Assembly: GCA_963830165.1 (NCBI GenBank)
Contig: CAWHKZ010000008.1
Coordinates: forward strand, 186,001 to 250,000
Reading direction: 5' to 3'
Source of the DNA: Bog-756 sp963830165
GTDB taxonomy: Bacteria > Actinomycetota > Acidimicrobiia > Acidimicrobiales > RAAP-2
Length of the DNA stretch: 64,000 nucleotides
A program made the translations under genes and the position numbers. This document shows positions 16,468 through 26,227 of the stretch, in pieces. Every line of letters starts with the position of its first letter. Position 1 is the first letter of the stretch. The notes under the pieces were generated by a model that was not told where the DNA came from, did no database searches, and saw only the letters and a list, made by a program, of their open reading frames with translations.

Positions 16468-18174
16468 ATGCCCGATGCCCCGCCGCTCACCGTGCTCGAG
16501 ATCGGGCGGCGGGCCACCCTCCGGCCCATCACCGACGTGGCGGCCGGCATGGGGATCGACGACGAGCTGCTCGAACCGTACGGGCGCTACGTCGCCAAGG
16601 TCTCCCTCGATGCCGTCGCGGCCCTGGCCGACCGGCCCCGGGCCCGCTACGTCGTGGTCACGGCGGTCACCCCCACCCCCCTGGGCGAGGGGAAGACGAC
16701 CACGACACTCGGTCTCGCCCAGGGGATGGCCCACATCGGCAAACGGGCCACCGCGGCGATCCGTCAGTCGTCCATGGGTCCGACATTCGGCATCAAGGGC
16801 GGTGCCGCGGGCGGCGGTTACAGCCAGGCAGCCCCCTTCGAGGCCTTCAACCTGCACCTGACCGGGGACATGCACGCGGTCACCGCCGCCCACAACACGC
16901 TGTCGGCCATCGTCGACAACCACCTCCACCACGGCAACGAACTCGACATCGACCTGCACGCCATCTCGTGGCGCCGGGTGCTCGACGTCAACGACCGGGC
17001 GCTGCGCAACGTCGTCATCGGGCTGGGCACGGCCGAGGACGGGGTGCCCCGCCAGTCGGGATTCGACATCACCGCGGCATCCGAGGTCATGGCCATCCTG
17101 GCCCTGTCGACGTCGCTGCGGGACCTGCGCCGGCGCCTGGGCGAGATCGTGGTCGGCTTCGACACCGGCGGGCGGCCGGTCACGGCCGAGCAGCTACGGG
17201 GGGCCGGCGCCATGGCTGTCATACTGCGTGACGCCCTCAAGCCGAATCTCCTCCAGACGCTCGAGCACACCCCCGTCCTCGTCCACGCCGGGCCCTTCGG
17301 CAACATCGCCCACGGCAACTCGTCGGTCGTGGCCGACCTGATCGGCATCCGCACCGGGGACTACCTCATCACCGAGGCCGGGTTCGGCGCCGACATGGGT
17401 GCCGAGCGCTTCTTCAACATCAAGTGCCGGGTGTCGGGGCTGACCCCCGACGCAGCCGTGATCGTGACCACGGTCCGGGCCCTCAAGGCCCACTCCGGCG
17501 CCCACCGCATCGTGGCCGGTCGTCCACTCCCCCCGGGCCTGCTCGACGAGCGTCCCGACGAGGTGCGGGCCGGCGGGGCCAACCTGGTCAAGCAGGTCCA
17601 GAACGTCCAGCTCCACGGGGTCACCCCGGTGGTCGCCATCAACGCCTTTCCCACCGACCACGAGAGCGAGTACGAGGTCATCCGGGAGATCGCCGCCTCC
17701 CTCGGCGTGCGGTGCGCGGTCAGCACCCACTTCGCCGACGGCGGCCGGGGCGCCACCGAGCTGGCCGAGGCGGTGGCCGAGGCGGCCGAGCAGCCGGGCG
17801 GGTTCCACGTCCTCTACCCGTCCGAGGCCACGCTGCGGGCGAAGATCGAGACCATCGCCACCCGCGTCTACGGCGCCGACGGCGTGGACTACGCCCCGGC
17901 GGCGGCCCGCCGCATCGACCAGCTCGAGGCCGCGGGCTTCGGCGGGCTGTCGGTGTGCATCGCCAAGACCCACCTGTCGATCTCCTCGTTCCCCGAGCTC
18001 AAGGGGGCGCCCACCGGCTGGCGGCTGCCCGTGCGCGAGGTGCGCCTGTCGGCCGGTGCCGGCTTCGCGTACGCCATCTGCGGCGACATGCGGACCATGC
18101 CCGGACTCGGCTCCCACCCGGCGGCGTTCGACATCGACCTCGACGAGAACGGCGACATCGTCGGCCTCTACTGA
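16468..18174 (+). CDS. fhs: Formate--tetrahydrofolate ligase
   Basis: 568 residues, typical family length. ATG 16468 is preceded by GAGGAG; in-frame upstream codons are the tandem repeats and not coding. The enzyme joins formate to tetrahydrofolate with ATP, giving 10-formyl-THF for one-carbon metabolism. The ATP loop 'TPLGEGKTTTT' is near residue 70, followed by 'RQSSMGPTFGIKGGAAGGGY' and 'FNLHLTGDMHAVTAAHN', both signature regions. Monocistronic: preceded by a large regulatory region with the 22-bp array and convergent with an MFS gene 25 bp after its stop. Confidence 0.97.
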   Translation: MPDAPPLTVLEIGRRATLRPITDVAAGMGIDDELLEPYGRYVAKVSLDAVAALADRPRARYVVVTAVTPTPLGEGKTTTTLGLAQGMAHIGKRATAAIRQSSMGPTFGIKGGAAGGGYSQAAPFEAFNLHLTGDMHAVTAAHNTLSAIVDNHLHHGNELDIDLHAISWRRVLDVNDRALRNVVIGLGTAEDGVPRQSGFDITAASEVMAILALSTSLRDLRRRLGEIVVGFDTGGRPVTAEQLRGAGAMAVILRDALKPNLLQTLEHTPVLVHAGPFGNIAHGNSSVVADLIGIRTGDYLITEAGFGADMGAERFFNIKCRVSGLTPDAAVIVTTVRALKAHSGAHRIVAGRPLPPGLLDERPDEVRAGGANLVKQVQNVQLHGVTPVVAINAFPTDHESEYEVIREIAASLGVRCAVSTHFADGGRGATELAEAVAEAAEQPGGFHVLYPSEATLRAKIETIATRVYGADGVDYAPAAARRIDQLEAAGFGGLSVCIAKTHLSISSFPELKGAPTGWRLPVREVRLSAGAGFAYAICGDMRTMPGLGSHPAAFDIDLDENGDIVGLY

Positions 18175-18199
18175 ATCCTCCCGTCGGTGCCGTCGACGA

Positions 18200-19723
18200 T
18201 CAGTGCGGGTACGGGTCCGAGGCGGCCGACAGCTCCTCCTCGGCCAGGTGGACCTGCACGCGGCTGCTGGCTGCCGGGGGAGTCGACCTGTCGAGGGACA
18301 CGACGGCCACCACCGTCCCGAGCCCCACCAGGACGGCTCCGATCAGGAACGCCAGCCGGTACCCGTCGGTCAGTGCCTCCTCCACCGGGCGGCCGCTCGA
18401 CTCCAGGGCGTGGCTGTGGCCGGTGGCGATGGCGCTCAGGATGGCGAGGCCCAGCGCGGCGGCCATCTGCATCGACACGTTGACGATGCCGGACCCCAGT
18501 CCGGCGTCGGCCACCGGCACCTCGACCATGGCGATCGACAGGAGCGGGGCGAACGCGGTGCCGGCGCCCAGGCCCAGCAGCAGGAAGGCCGGGAGCATCA
18601 CCGAGGCATAGGAGGTGTCGGTCCCGAGGGTGGTCAGGAGCAGGAGCCCCAGCGTGGCGCAGACCATGCCCGGGATGAGCACCCGCTTGTCCCCGAACCG
18701 GGTGACCAGACGGGCCGTGATCCCGGCCGACAGGATTCCCATCGTCACCGACATGGGGAGGAAGGCCAGGCCGGTCTGGACGGGACTGAACCCGAGCACG
18801 CCCTCGAGGTAGAGGGCGCCGAGGAAGAAGGTGGAGAACATGCCGGTCGCCAGCGTCCCCCGGACGATGCTGGTCCGGGTCAGCGTCCGGATCCGCAGGA
18901 TGCGCACGGGCATGATCGGGTTGGCCAGCCGGGACTCCAGGACGAGGAAGCCGATGAGGAGGACCACGGCCGAACCCACGAACCCGAGGGTGTGGGCCGA
19001 CAGCCAGCGGTACTCGGTGGCCGTCGAGATGCCGTAGATCCCGAGCATCAGGGCGACGGTGACCATGGCGGAACCGACCACGTCGACACCCGTGCGGATG
19101 CCCAACCCGACGTTCTCGACGACGAGGGCCCGGCCGAAGGCGAACGTGAGGATGCCGATGGGCACGTTGATGAAGAAGATCCAGTGCCAGCTCAGTGCCT
19201 GGGTCAGGACGCCGCCGACCAGCAGACCGACCGAGCCCCCGCCCACGGCCACGAAGACGTAGGCCGACATGGCCCGGCTCCGCTCGGCCGCCTCGGGGAA
19301 CTCGGTGACGATGATGGCGATCACCACCGAGGCCGAACAGGCCCCGCCGATGCCCTGCAGGAACCGGCCGGCGATGAGCTCGCCCTGGCTCTGGGCCAGT
19401 CCGCACAGGACGGACGCCGTGGTGAAGAGGGCGATGCCGAAGAGGAACACGCGGCGGCGGCCGATCAGGTCGCCGAGCCGCCCGGCCATGAGCAGGAAGC
19501 TGCCGAAGGCGATCAGGAAGGCGTCGACCACCCAGGTCAGGCTCGACGCGGTGAACTGCAGGTCCTTCTGGATGTCCGGGAGCGCCACGTTCACGATCGA
19601 CGAGTCGAGGGCGTTCATGAACATGGCCAGGCAGACCACCACGAGGGCCCACCACCGGACCCGGGCGGACCGGGGCGCGCCGCTCGACACAGCGGGAGCG
19701 GCGGAGGCCATGCCCCATTCCAC
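18200..19723 (-). CDS. MFS transporter, DHA2 (drug:H+ antiporter-2) type
   Basis: About 507 residues from GTG 19723, or 503 from ATG 19711. Multiple hydrophobic helices, about 14 in layout. The DHA2 motif C-like region 'LDSSIVNVALPDIQKDL' is in helix 1, motif A 'GRLGDLIGRRRVFL' follows helix 2, and 'FFINVPIG' sits near helix 6. Likely exports a toxic or metabolic small molecule with proton antiport; substrate unpredictable. Convergent with fhs and divergent from the secreted hydrolase at 19801 with a 77-bp gap. Confidence 0.85.
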   Translation of the reverse strand: MEWGMASAAPAVSSGAPRSARVRWWALVVVCLAMFMNALDSSIVNVALPDIQKDLQFTASSLTWVVDAFLIAFGSFLLMAGRLGDLIGRRRVFLFGIALFTTASVLCGLAQSQGELIAGRFLQGIGGACSASVVIAIIVTEFPEAAERSRAMSAYVFVAVGGGSVGLLVGGVLTQALSWHWIFFINVPIGILTFAFGRALVVENVGLGIRTGVDVVGSAMVTVALMLGIYGISTATEYRWLSAHTLGFVGSAVVLLIGFLVLESRLANPIMPVRILRIRTLTRTSIVRGTLATGMFSTFFLGALYLEGVLGFSPVQTGLAFLPMSVTMGILSAGITARLVTRFGDKRVLIPGMVCATLGLLLLTTLGTDTSYASVMLPAFLLLGLGAGTAFAPLLSIAMVEVPVADAGLGSGIVNVSMQMAAALGLAILSAIATGHSHALESSGRPVEEALTDGYRLAFLIGAVLVGLGTVVAVVSLDRSTPPAASSRVQVHLAEEELSAASDPYPH

Positions 19724-19800
19724 CGGGTGACGGCGCGCCCGGGCAAGTCGCGGCTCGCGACCGGCGATCGCCCCGTCGACGGGTGTGCAACACTCCGGCG

Positions 19801-21519
19801 ATGCATGCCACCGCCTCCCACCGGACCCCCGGTCGCGGTCGTCGGGTCGTCGTCGGGATCGCCGCGCTGTTGGTGGTCGTCGTGGCCGGGACCCTGGCGG
19901 GTTGCGCCTCGTCGACGGCGACCAGTACGACCACGACCGCGGCCGCGACCACCGCCACCGCCACCGCCACCACGTGCCACCGCGGCGAGCCGGCCACCCC
20001 GGTGGTCGCCTCCCCCGTCCCCGGATCGACGACCGACTGGAACGTCACGTCGTTCGACGGCACGGTCATCCGGGTCCACTGGTTCCCCCTGTCCAGCTAT
20101 GTCCCGTCCGCCGGACCGGGGCCCCACCCCACGATCTTCATGGGCCCGGGCTGGAGTGAGTCCGGTGACACCGACACCTCGGATACCACCGGGCAGAGCC
20201 TGCTCGGAGCCGATCCCATCCGGGCCCTGTTCGACGCCGGCTACAACGTCCTGACGTGGGACCCGCGCGGCTTCGGTGCGTCCGGCGGCGAGGCCGAGGT
20301 CGACTCCCCGGCCTACGAGGCCCGCGACGTCTCCACCCTCATCGACTGGGTGGCGACGCGGCCCGGCGTGGAGCTCGACGCCCCGGGCGACCCCCGCATG
20401 GGCATGGTCGGCGGCTCCTACGGCGGCGGGATCCAGTTCGTCGCCGCGGCGACGGACTGCCGCATCGACGCCATCGTGCCGACCATCGCCTGGCACTCGC
20501 TGACCACCAGCCTCTTCAAGTCCGGCATCGTCAAGAGCGGCTGGGCCGGGTTGCTGTCCAACCTGTCGTCGAGCGACCACGTCGCCCCCGAGGTGCTGGC
20601 GGCCGACCAGTCCGGTCTGGCCGACGGCAGCGTCTCCCCGGCCCAGGCGGCCTGGTTCGCCGCCCGGGGTCCGGCCCAGTACCTGTCCGGCGTCCACATC
20701 CCCACCCTGATCCTCCAGGGCACGGTCGACACCCTCTTCACCCTGCAGGAGGGGGTCGACAACTACGAGGCACTGCGGGCCGAGGGCGTGCCGACATCGA
20801 TGCAGTGGTTCTGCGGCGGCCACGGCATCTGCCTCACCCCGGCCGGCAACACCGAGGCTCCCGAGCAGGCCACGCTGGCCTGGCTCGAGCGGTACGTGAT
20901 GCGGGACACGTCGGTCGACACCGGCCCCGGATTCAGCTTCGTCGACCAGAACGGCACCACGTACTCCGCGCCGTCGTATCCCGTGGCCCAGGGTGCGCCG
21001 GTGACGGCGTCGGGCTCGGGCACGCTGCAGCTGGTGGCCACGGGCGGATCGGGGCCCGTGACCTCGTTCCCCGCCGACCAGGAGCTCGGCAGCCTGGCCG
21101 CCCCCATCACCCCGGCACCGGCCACCAACGCCGTCGACGTGCCGATCCGGTTCGCCAAGCCGCTCGTCGTGGTGGGCGCGCCGCGCCTGCAGCTCACGTA
21201 CTCGGGCACCGTGGCCGCCGGTGACCGTCCGATGCGGATCTTCGCCCAGCTGGTCGACGAGCGGACCGGCACCGTGCTCGGGAACCAGGTCACGCCTGTC
21301 CCGGTCGTGCTCGACGGCGCCACCCACCAGGTCACCGTGCCGCTCGAGATCGTCGCCTACACGGCCACCCCGGCGTCCGACGTCGAGCTCCAGCTGGTCG
21401 CCACGACCGTGTCGTACGCACAGCCCCGGCTCGGTGGCTCGGTGACCATGTCATCCGTCCGGCTGACCCTCCCCACAGCCGCCACCCTGACCCCGGTGGT
21501 GCCGGCGGACGCCAGCTGA
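19801..21519 (+). CDS. CocE/NonD-family (X-Pro dipeptidyl-peptidase-like) lipoprotein hydrolase
   Basis: About 572 residues from ATG 19801 (an upstream start at 19783 adds six). A basic N-terminus, hydrophobic stretch and lipobox 'LAGC' (~residue 34) make this a lipoprotein; a Thr/Ala linker follows. Catalytic domain: 'TWDPRGFGASGG', nucleophile elbow G-G-S-Y-G-G-G with Ser ~206, 'LILQGTVDTLFT' and a His in 'FCGGHGIC'. The C-terminal ~180 residues form a beta-rich domain as in CocE/PepX proteins. Expected to hydrolyse esters or peptide bonds outside the membrane; substrate unknown. Confidence 0.8.
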   Translation: MHATASHRTPGRGRRVVVGIAALLVVVVAGTLAGCASSTATSTTTTAAATTATATATTCHRGEPATPVVASPVPGSTTDWNVTSFDGTVIRVHWFPLSSYVPSAGPGPHPTIFMGPGWSESGDTDTSDTTGQSLLGADPIRALFDAGYNVLTWDPRGFGASGGEAEVDSPAYEARDVSTLIDWVATRPGVELDAPGDPRMGMVGGSYGGGIQFVAAATDCRIDAIVPTIAWHSLTTSLFKSGIVKSGWAGLLSNLSSSDHVAPEVLAADQSGLADGSVSPAQAAWFAARGPAQYLSGVHIPTLILQGTVDTLFTLQEGVDNYEALRAEGVPTSMQWFCGGHGICLTPAGNTEAPEQATLAWLERYVMRDTSVDTGPGFSFVDQNGTTYSAPSYPVAQGAPVTASGSGTLQLVATGGSGPVTSFPADQELGSLAAPITPAPATNAVDVPIRFAKPLVVVGAPRLQLTYSGTVAAGDRPMRIFAQLVDERTGTVLGNQVTPVPVVLDGATHQVTVPLEIVAYTATPASDVELQLVATTVSYAQPRLGGSVTMSSVRLTLPTAATLTPVVPADAS

Positions 21520-21550
21520 CACCGGGCCGGCCAGGCGCCGGGACGACCGG

Positions 21551-22348
21551 TCAGGCCGCCAGGGCGGCCAGCGCGGTCAGGAAGTCGAGGATGGCTGCGT
21601 TGACGAGGTCGGGATGGGTCATGTTGGCGGCGTGGGTGCCGCCCTCGATGGCGACCACGCCCGGACAGCCGACCAGCCCGTCGGCCAACCGCTCGGCCTT
21701 GTCCATCGAGATGGAGATGTCGGCGGTGCCGTGGACGATCAGCGCGGGCGCGGTGATCCCGGCCAGGCGGTCCCCGATGTCCTCGCGCTCGACCAGCGCC
21801 TGGCCCGGGTTGCGCAGCGATTCGTGGGGACGCGCCTTCCAGACCGCCGTCCACGTCGCCGTCAGCGCGGGGTCGCCGAGGATGAGGGCGGCACTCGCCT
21901 CGGCCAGCTCGTCGGAGGGTCCGTCGGCCACCCAGGCGTCGATCATCCCCTGGTAGATCGGGACGACCTCGGCGTCCTCGGGCCCCGCCTGGGTGTCGAG
22001 CAGGATCAGGCCGCGGATGCGCTCGGGGGCCAGGAGGGCGGCCCGCAGCGACACGAACCCGCCCTGGGACATGCCCCCGATCACCGCCCGGTCGATGTCC
22101 AGGTGGTCCATGAGGCCGAGGCAGTCACGGGCCGAGTCCCAGTAGGTGAAGGGCTGGTCGTCGTAGACGGTCTCGCCGAAGCCCCGCTGGTCCCAGGTGA
22201 CCACCCGGTAGTCGTCGCGCAGGGCCGCCACCTGGTCCGCGAACATGGTGCGGTCCATGAGGAAGCCGTGGGCGAGCACCACGGCCGGACCCTGCCCGCC
22301 GGTGTCGTCGAACCCGATGGTCGCCCCGTTGACCGCTGCTGTCGCCAT
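21551..22348 (-). CDS. Alpha/beta-fold hydrolase
   Basis: 265 residues from ATG 22348, with AAGGGAT upstream; a longer reading to 22462 lacks conservation. Features: oxyanion loop 'LAHGFLMD', 'WDQRGFGET', nucleophile elbow G-M-S-Q-G-G, acidic residue in 'VHGTADISI' and His in 'GGTHAANM'. Resembles AB-hydrolase-1 esterases or haloperoxidase-like enzymes. Located 159 bp downstream of the acyl-CoA dehydrogenase stop on the same strand, so co-expression is possible but not certain. Confidence 0.85.
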   Translation of the reverse strand: MATAAVNGATIGFDDTGGQGPAVVLAHGFLMDRTMFADQVAALRDDYRVVTWDQRGFGETVYDDQPFTYWDSARDCLGLMDHLDIDRAVIGGMSQGGFVSLRAALLAPERIRGLILLDTQAGPEDAEVVPIYQGMIDAWVADGPSDELAEASAALILGDPALTATWTAVWKARPHESLRNPGQALVEREDIGDRLAGITAPALIVHGTADISISMDKAERLADGLVGCPGVVAIEGGTHAANMTHPDLVNAAILDFLTALAALAA

Positions 22349-22507
22349 GTCGATCCCTTCGCCGGTCGGCCCCCTCGGGGCACGCATCCGGGGCAGTGTA
22401 GGCCGGGAGGACGGCGGCACCCGGGTATCCGTGGCACCGGGCAGGGCGGTCGTCGTCGACACCTCCGGGGTGAGCCCGGGTCGGCCGTGGTGAAGGCGTG
22501 CGGCCGG

Positions 22508-23662
22508 CTACCGTTTGGCCCGCGGCAGGCCGAGGCCGACCCACGAGATGATGTCCCGCTGGATCTCGTTGGTCCCGCCGCCGAAGGTGAAGATGGTCTG
22601 GCTGCGGGCCCGGTGCTCGAGGTGACCGCCCAGCACCGCTCCCGGCGACCCCTCGGCGAGGTAGCCGGCCTGGCCGACGATCTCGAGCAGGATCCGGTAG
22701 GCCTCGAGGGAGAACTCGCTGCCGTAGACCTTGGTGGCGGAGGCGTCCGCCGGGTTGAGGCCCTTGTCGGCGGCCCATGCCACCTTCCAGTTGATGAGCT
22801 TCAGGTACTCGGCACGGGCCCACAGTCGGGCCAGGTGGAGCTGCACCCACTCCTGGTCGACCACCCGGCGTCCGTCGGCCAGTCGGGTCTGCTGCGCCCA
22901 CTCGCGCACCTCGGCGATGCTGCGCAGGATGCCCGAGACCGGGCAGATGGCCACGCGCTCGAAGTTGAGCTGGTTGGTGATCAGCGTCCAGCCACCGTTC
23001 TCCTCCCCCACCAGGTTGGCTGCCGGCACCCGGACGTCCTCGTAGAAGGTGGAGCTCGTGAACTCGCCGGCCATGGTGCGCAGCGGCGTCCAGCTGAAGC
23101 CCGGGGCGTCCACCGGGACGATGAAGACGGACAGCCCCTTGTGCTTGGGCGCATCCGGGTCGGTGCGGGCGGCCAACCACACGTAGTCGGCGTACTGGAT
23201 GGCGCTGGTGTAGAGCTTCCGGCCGTTGATGACGTACTCGTCACCGTCCCGCACGGCCCGCGTCTGCAACGACGCCAGGTCGGTGCCGGCCCCGGGCTCG
23301 GTGTAGCCGATGGAGAAGTGGACCTCGCCGCGCAGGATGGCCGGAAGGAAGCGCGCCCGCTGCTCGTCGGTGCCGAGCTGCATGATGGCCGGTCCCACGC
23401 TGTTGAGGGTGAGCAGGGGCAGGGGCACACCGGCCCAGTGCGACTCCTCGACGAAGATCATCTGGTCGATCGGACCCCGCCCGTGCCCGCCGTACTCGAC
23501 GGGCCAGCCGATGCCCAGCCAGCCGTCGTCGCCCATCCGCTTGATGGTGGCCACGTAGTCCGGACGGCCGCCGTCGACCGACGTGGCCGCGGCCAGGTCG
23601 GCGAAGTACGTCCGCAGCTCCGCCTGCAGTTCCAGCTGCTCGTCGGTCAGGGCGAGGTGCAC
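22508..23662 (-). CDS. Acyl-CoA dehydrogenase
   Basis: 384 residues from GTG 23662 ('MHLALTDEQLELQAELR' when read with initiator Met); the longer frame to 23743 overlaps the divergent SDR start. FAD flavoprotein of fatty-acid or related CoA-ester oxidation. Signatures: 'FSIGYTEPGAGTDLASLQTRA', shortened here, near 125-145, and the C-terminal 'FGGGTNEIQRDIISW'. The last is typical of the actinobacterial FadE17/FadE-like group. No catalytic-base assignment attempted. Divergent from the SDR gene with 62 bp between starts, suggesting a shared promoter region. Confidence 0.9.
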   Translation of the reverse strand: MHLALTDEQLELQAELRTYFADLAAATSVDGGRPDYVATIKRMGDDGWLGIGWPVEYGGHGRGPIDQMIFVEESHWAGVPLPLLTLNSVGPAIMQLGTDEQRARFLPAILRGEVHFSIGYTEPGAGTDLASLQTRAVRDGDEYVINGRKLYTSAIQYADYVWLAARTDPDAPKHKGLSVFIVPVDAPGFSWTPLRTMAGEFTSSTFYEDVRVPAANLVGEENGGWTLITNQLNFERVAICPVSGILRSIAEVREWAQQTRLADGRRVVDQEWVQLHLARLWARAEYLKLINWKVAWAADKGLNPADASATKVYGSEFSLEAYRILLEIVGQAGYLAEGSPGAVLGGHLEHRARSQTIFTFGGGTNEIQRDIISWVGLGLPRAKR

Positions 23663-23724
23663 GTCGGGGCTCCCATGGGTCCGGACGTTACCCGCCGGGC
23701 CGGCGTGGGGTACCTTCCCCTCCC

Positions 23725-24520
23725 ATGACCGAACCCACCGCACCGACCCCGCCCGCCGTCCTCTTCGACGTCGCCGACAAGACCGTCGTGGTCACCGGCG
23801 GCTCTCGAGGGATCGGACGGATGATCGCGGGCGGCTTCGTGGCCGCCGGCGCCGACGTCGTCATCGCCTCGCGCAAGGCCGATGCGGTGGCGGCGACCGT
23901 CGCCGAGCTCTCCGGCGTCGGCCGCTGCCACGGTCTGGCTGCCGACCTGTCGTCGGAGGAGGGTGCTCGCAGCTTCGCCGAGGCGGTCGCCGCCGACCAC
24001 GACCGGGTGCACGTTCTCGTCAACAATGCCGGTGCCACCTGGGGGGCGCCGCTCGCCGAGCACGACACGGCCTCGTGGGAGCGCGTGCTCGACCTCAACG
24101 TCCAGGGGGTGTTCCACACCACCAAGTTCTTCCTGCCCCTGCTCGAGGCCGCGTCGACCGACGAGGACCCGGCCCGGGTCATCAACATCGGCTCGATCGA
24201 CGGGATCCACGTGCCCGTCCTCGAGTCCTACTCGTACTCGGCGTCGAAGGCCGCCGTGCACCAGCTCACCCGGCACCTGGCCCGTCGGCTGGCCCCGCCG
24301 GATCACCGTCAACGCGGTGGCCCCCGGACCCTTCGAGTCGAAGATGATGGCCGCCACCCTCGACGCCTTCGGCGACCAGATCGCCGAGGGCGCCCCGCTC
24401 AAGCGCATCGGCCGGCCGGACGACATGGCCGGTGTGGCCATCTTCCTGGCATCGCGGGCCGGCTCGTACCTGACCGGGGCGATCATCCCCGTCGACGGCG
24501 GCATCGCCACCGTGGGCTGA
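23725..24520 (+). CDS. Short-chain dehydrogenase/reductase, one frameshift
   Basis: Start ATG 23725. About 264 residues after correcting one extra C near 24297 ('HLARRLA|RRITVNAVAPG'). SDR motifs: 'TGGSRGIG', 'NNAGATWG', 'SYSYSASKAAV' with Y-x-x-x-K, 'VNAVAPGPFESKM', and the C-terminal 'GSYLTGAIIPVDGGI' found in FabG-like SDRs. Divergent from the acyl-CoA dehydrogenase, so probably part of acyl-CoA or steroid-like catabolism; the exact substrate is not predictable. Confidence 0.85.
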
Positions 24521-24522
24521 CC

Positions 24523-24542
24523 CCGCGGTGTTTCACCCGCGG
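24523..24542 (+). terminator. CCGCGG hairpin after the SDR gene
   Basis: CCGCGGTG (24523-24530) pairs with CA-CCCGCGG (to 24542) around TTT with one bulged C. It begins 3 bp after the SDR stop. Confidence 0.55.
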
Positions 24543-24563
24543 TTCCACCGCACCCCGTGTGCC

Positions 24564-24628
24564 CCTGGTGGTGAAATCACTTAGCGTGGTAACTTGACCA
24601 CTATACGTGTGGTCACGAGACCACCAGG
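24564..24628 (+). promoter_or_regulatory. Nested GTGGT/ACCAC inverted repeats upstream of the NlpC/P60 gene
   Basis: CCTGGTGGT (24564-24572) is an exact inverse of ACCACCAGG (24620-24628). Inside it lie GTGGT-N6-ACCAC (24586-24601) and GTGGTC-ACGA-GACCAC (24609-24624). These pairings are mutually exclusive in part. The cluster ends 18 bp before the start codon of the NlpC/P60 protein, so it could act as a protein-binding array or as a switching RNA leader. No match to a known riboswitch is claimed. Confidence 0.55.
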
Positions 24629-24646
24629 TGCTGAGAGGACCGGGCC

Positions 24647-25876
24647 ATGGGCAGGGGCGCGATCAGGGGCAGATGGGCAGGGATGGTGCTCGTGGCCGTG
24701 GCGTTCATCGCCTCCGGGCCGCTGATCACGGCCGCTCCCCCGGCCGGCGCCGCGCCGGCGCCGCACGCCGTCGTCGGCGTCAACGACAACTTCTGGCTGG
24801 TGACCCCGTCGGGCGGCGTCGAGGCCTATGGCGTCCCCTCCTACGGTGCCCCCGCAGCGCTCAATCAGCCCGTCGTGGCGGCCGTCTCCGACCTGGCCCG
24901 GACCGGCTACTGGCTGGTGGCCGCCGACGGGGGCGTGTTCGCCTACGGGAGCGCCGGCTTCTACGGCTCGACGGGGAACATCGTGCTCAACCAACCCATC
25001 GTCGGCATGGCCCAGACCCCCGACGACAAGGGCTACTGGCTGGTCGCCGCCGACGGCGGCGTGTTCTCCTTCGGGGACGCGAGGTTCTACGGCTCGACGG
25101 GGAGCATCCGGCTCAACCAGCCCATCGTGGGCATGGCCCCGGGACCGGGCGGCCAGGGCTACTGGTTGGTGGCCCGCGACGGCGGCGTGTTCGCCTTCGG
25201 TGACGTCGGCTTCTACGGCTCGACCGGGAGCCTCGCCCTGCGGGAGCCCATCGTCGCTCTGACCGACGCGGCCGGTGGGCTGGGCTACTGGCTGGTGGCG
25301 GCCGACGGCGGCGTGTTCGCCTTCGGCGACGCCGGGTTCTACGGCTCCGGCGTGGGCTCGGCCTGGGAGCCGGTGCGCGAGCTCGTCCCCACCGCGGACG
25401 ACGACGGCTACTGGATCGTCCAGCAGAACGGCACGGCGGTGGCCTACGGCGGGGCGTCCACGACGACCCTCGTGCCCCAGGCCCTGCTCTTCCTGCCGCT
25501 CACGCCGGGTGACCAGGCGGTCCTCTTCGCGTTCCAGCAGCTGGGTAAGCCGTACATCTGGGGAGGCAACGGTCCGGTGGGCTACGACTGCTCGGGCCTG
25601 GCCCTGGCCTCGTGGGAGAACGGGGCCGGTATCGGGTTCGCCCGGGTGGCCGACGACCAGTACCACACGGCCGGGGTCCAGATCACCATGGACGAGCTCG
25701 AGGCGGGTGACCTCGTCTTCTGGGGGACCGACCTCTCCGACTGGACCACCGTGTACCACACGGCCATCTACGTGGGCGGTGGTCGGATCGTCGAGGCCAC
25801 CGGGACCGAGGTCCAGCTCAACACGCTGGACCAGTGGGGCACCGACCAGATCATGCCGTTCGCTCGCCGCCCCTGA
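24647..25876 (+). CDS. Secreted NlpC/P60 peptidoglycan hydrolase with YWLVAADGG repeats
   Basis: 409 residues from ATG 24647. A signal peptide ends near AGAA (residue ~37). Six ~45-residue repeats (residues ~45-275) have the core 'GYWLVAADGGVFAFGDA', 'FYGSTGS', 'PIVGM'; the last is divergent. Residues ~290-409 are an NlpC/P60 domain: catalytic Cys315 in 'YDCSGLAL' and His371 in 'VYHTAIYVGGG'. Such domains cut the D-Glu-(meso)diaminopimelate bond of wall peptides. The repeats probably bind the envelope or mediate protein contacts. The gene at 59404-60738 has the same repeats with an Rpf-like domain instead. Flanked by hairpins on both sides, so monocistronic. Confidence 0.85.
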   Translation: MGRGAIRGRWAGMVLVAVAFIASGPLITAAPPAGAAPAPHAVVGVNDNFWLVTPSGGVEAYGVPSYGAPAALNQPVVAAVSDLARTGYWLVAADGGVFAYGSAGFYGSTGNIVLNQPIVGMAQTPDDKGYWLVAADGGVFSFGDARFYGSTGSIRLNQPIVGMAPGPGGQGYWLVARDGGVFAFGDVGFYGSTGSLALREPIVALTDAAGGLGYWLVAADGGVFAFGDAGFYGSGVGSAWEPVRELVPTADDDGYWIVQQNGTAVAYGGASTTTLVPQALLFLPLTPGDQAVLFAFQQLGKPYIWGGNGPVGYDCSGLALASWENGAGIGFARVADDQYHTAGVQITMDELEAGDLVFWGTDLSDWTTVYHTAIYVGGGRIVEATGTEVQLNTLDQWGTDQIMPFARRP

Positions 25877-25926
25877 TCGGCGCCGCGGCCGGCCATACCG
25901 TCGGTCGTCCCGGCGTGTTGCGCGCC

Positions 25927-25963
25927 GACCACCACCCCGGGGCCACCCCTGCCGGTGGTGGTC
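25927..25963 (+). terminator. 10-bp perfect hairpin after the NlpC/P60 gene
   Basis: GACCACCACC (25927-25936) pairs perfectly with GGTGGTGGTC (25954-25963), 51 bp after the stop at 25876. The remainder of the 351-bp gap (25877-26227) is G/C-rich with no convincing gene. Confidence 0.6.
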
Positions 25964-26227
25964 CCGACCACATGTGTCGGGCACGTCCTCGTGGGCTCCT
26001 TCGCCTGGGCGGGCGCCCCCTGTGCCCCCCGGCCCCGCGACGTTCCCGCCTCCTCCCCGGCCCGCGCCGATGTCACCGCCGGTCGACCCTGCAGCGACGC
26101 GTGGTCCGGGGTCGGACCGTCCGATACCGGCGGGGTCGGGACGACCGAGGACTGGCGCGGCCGGCGTGGTCGGCACGGCCGAAACCGGCGCCGCCGGGTC
26201 GGACGCCGGTCCGTCCCCGGCGGTGAC

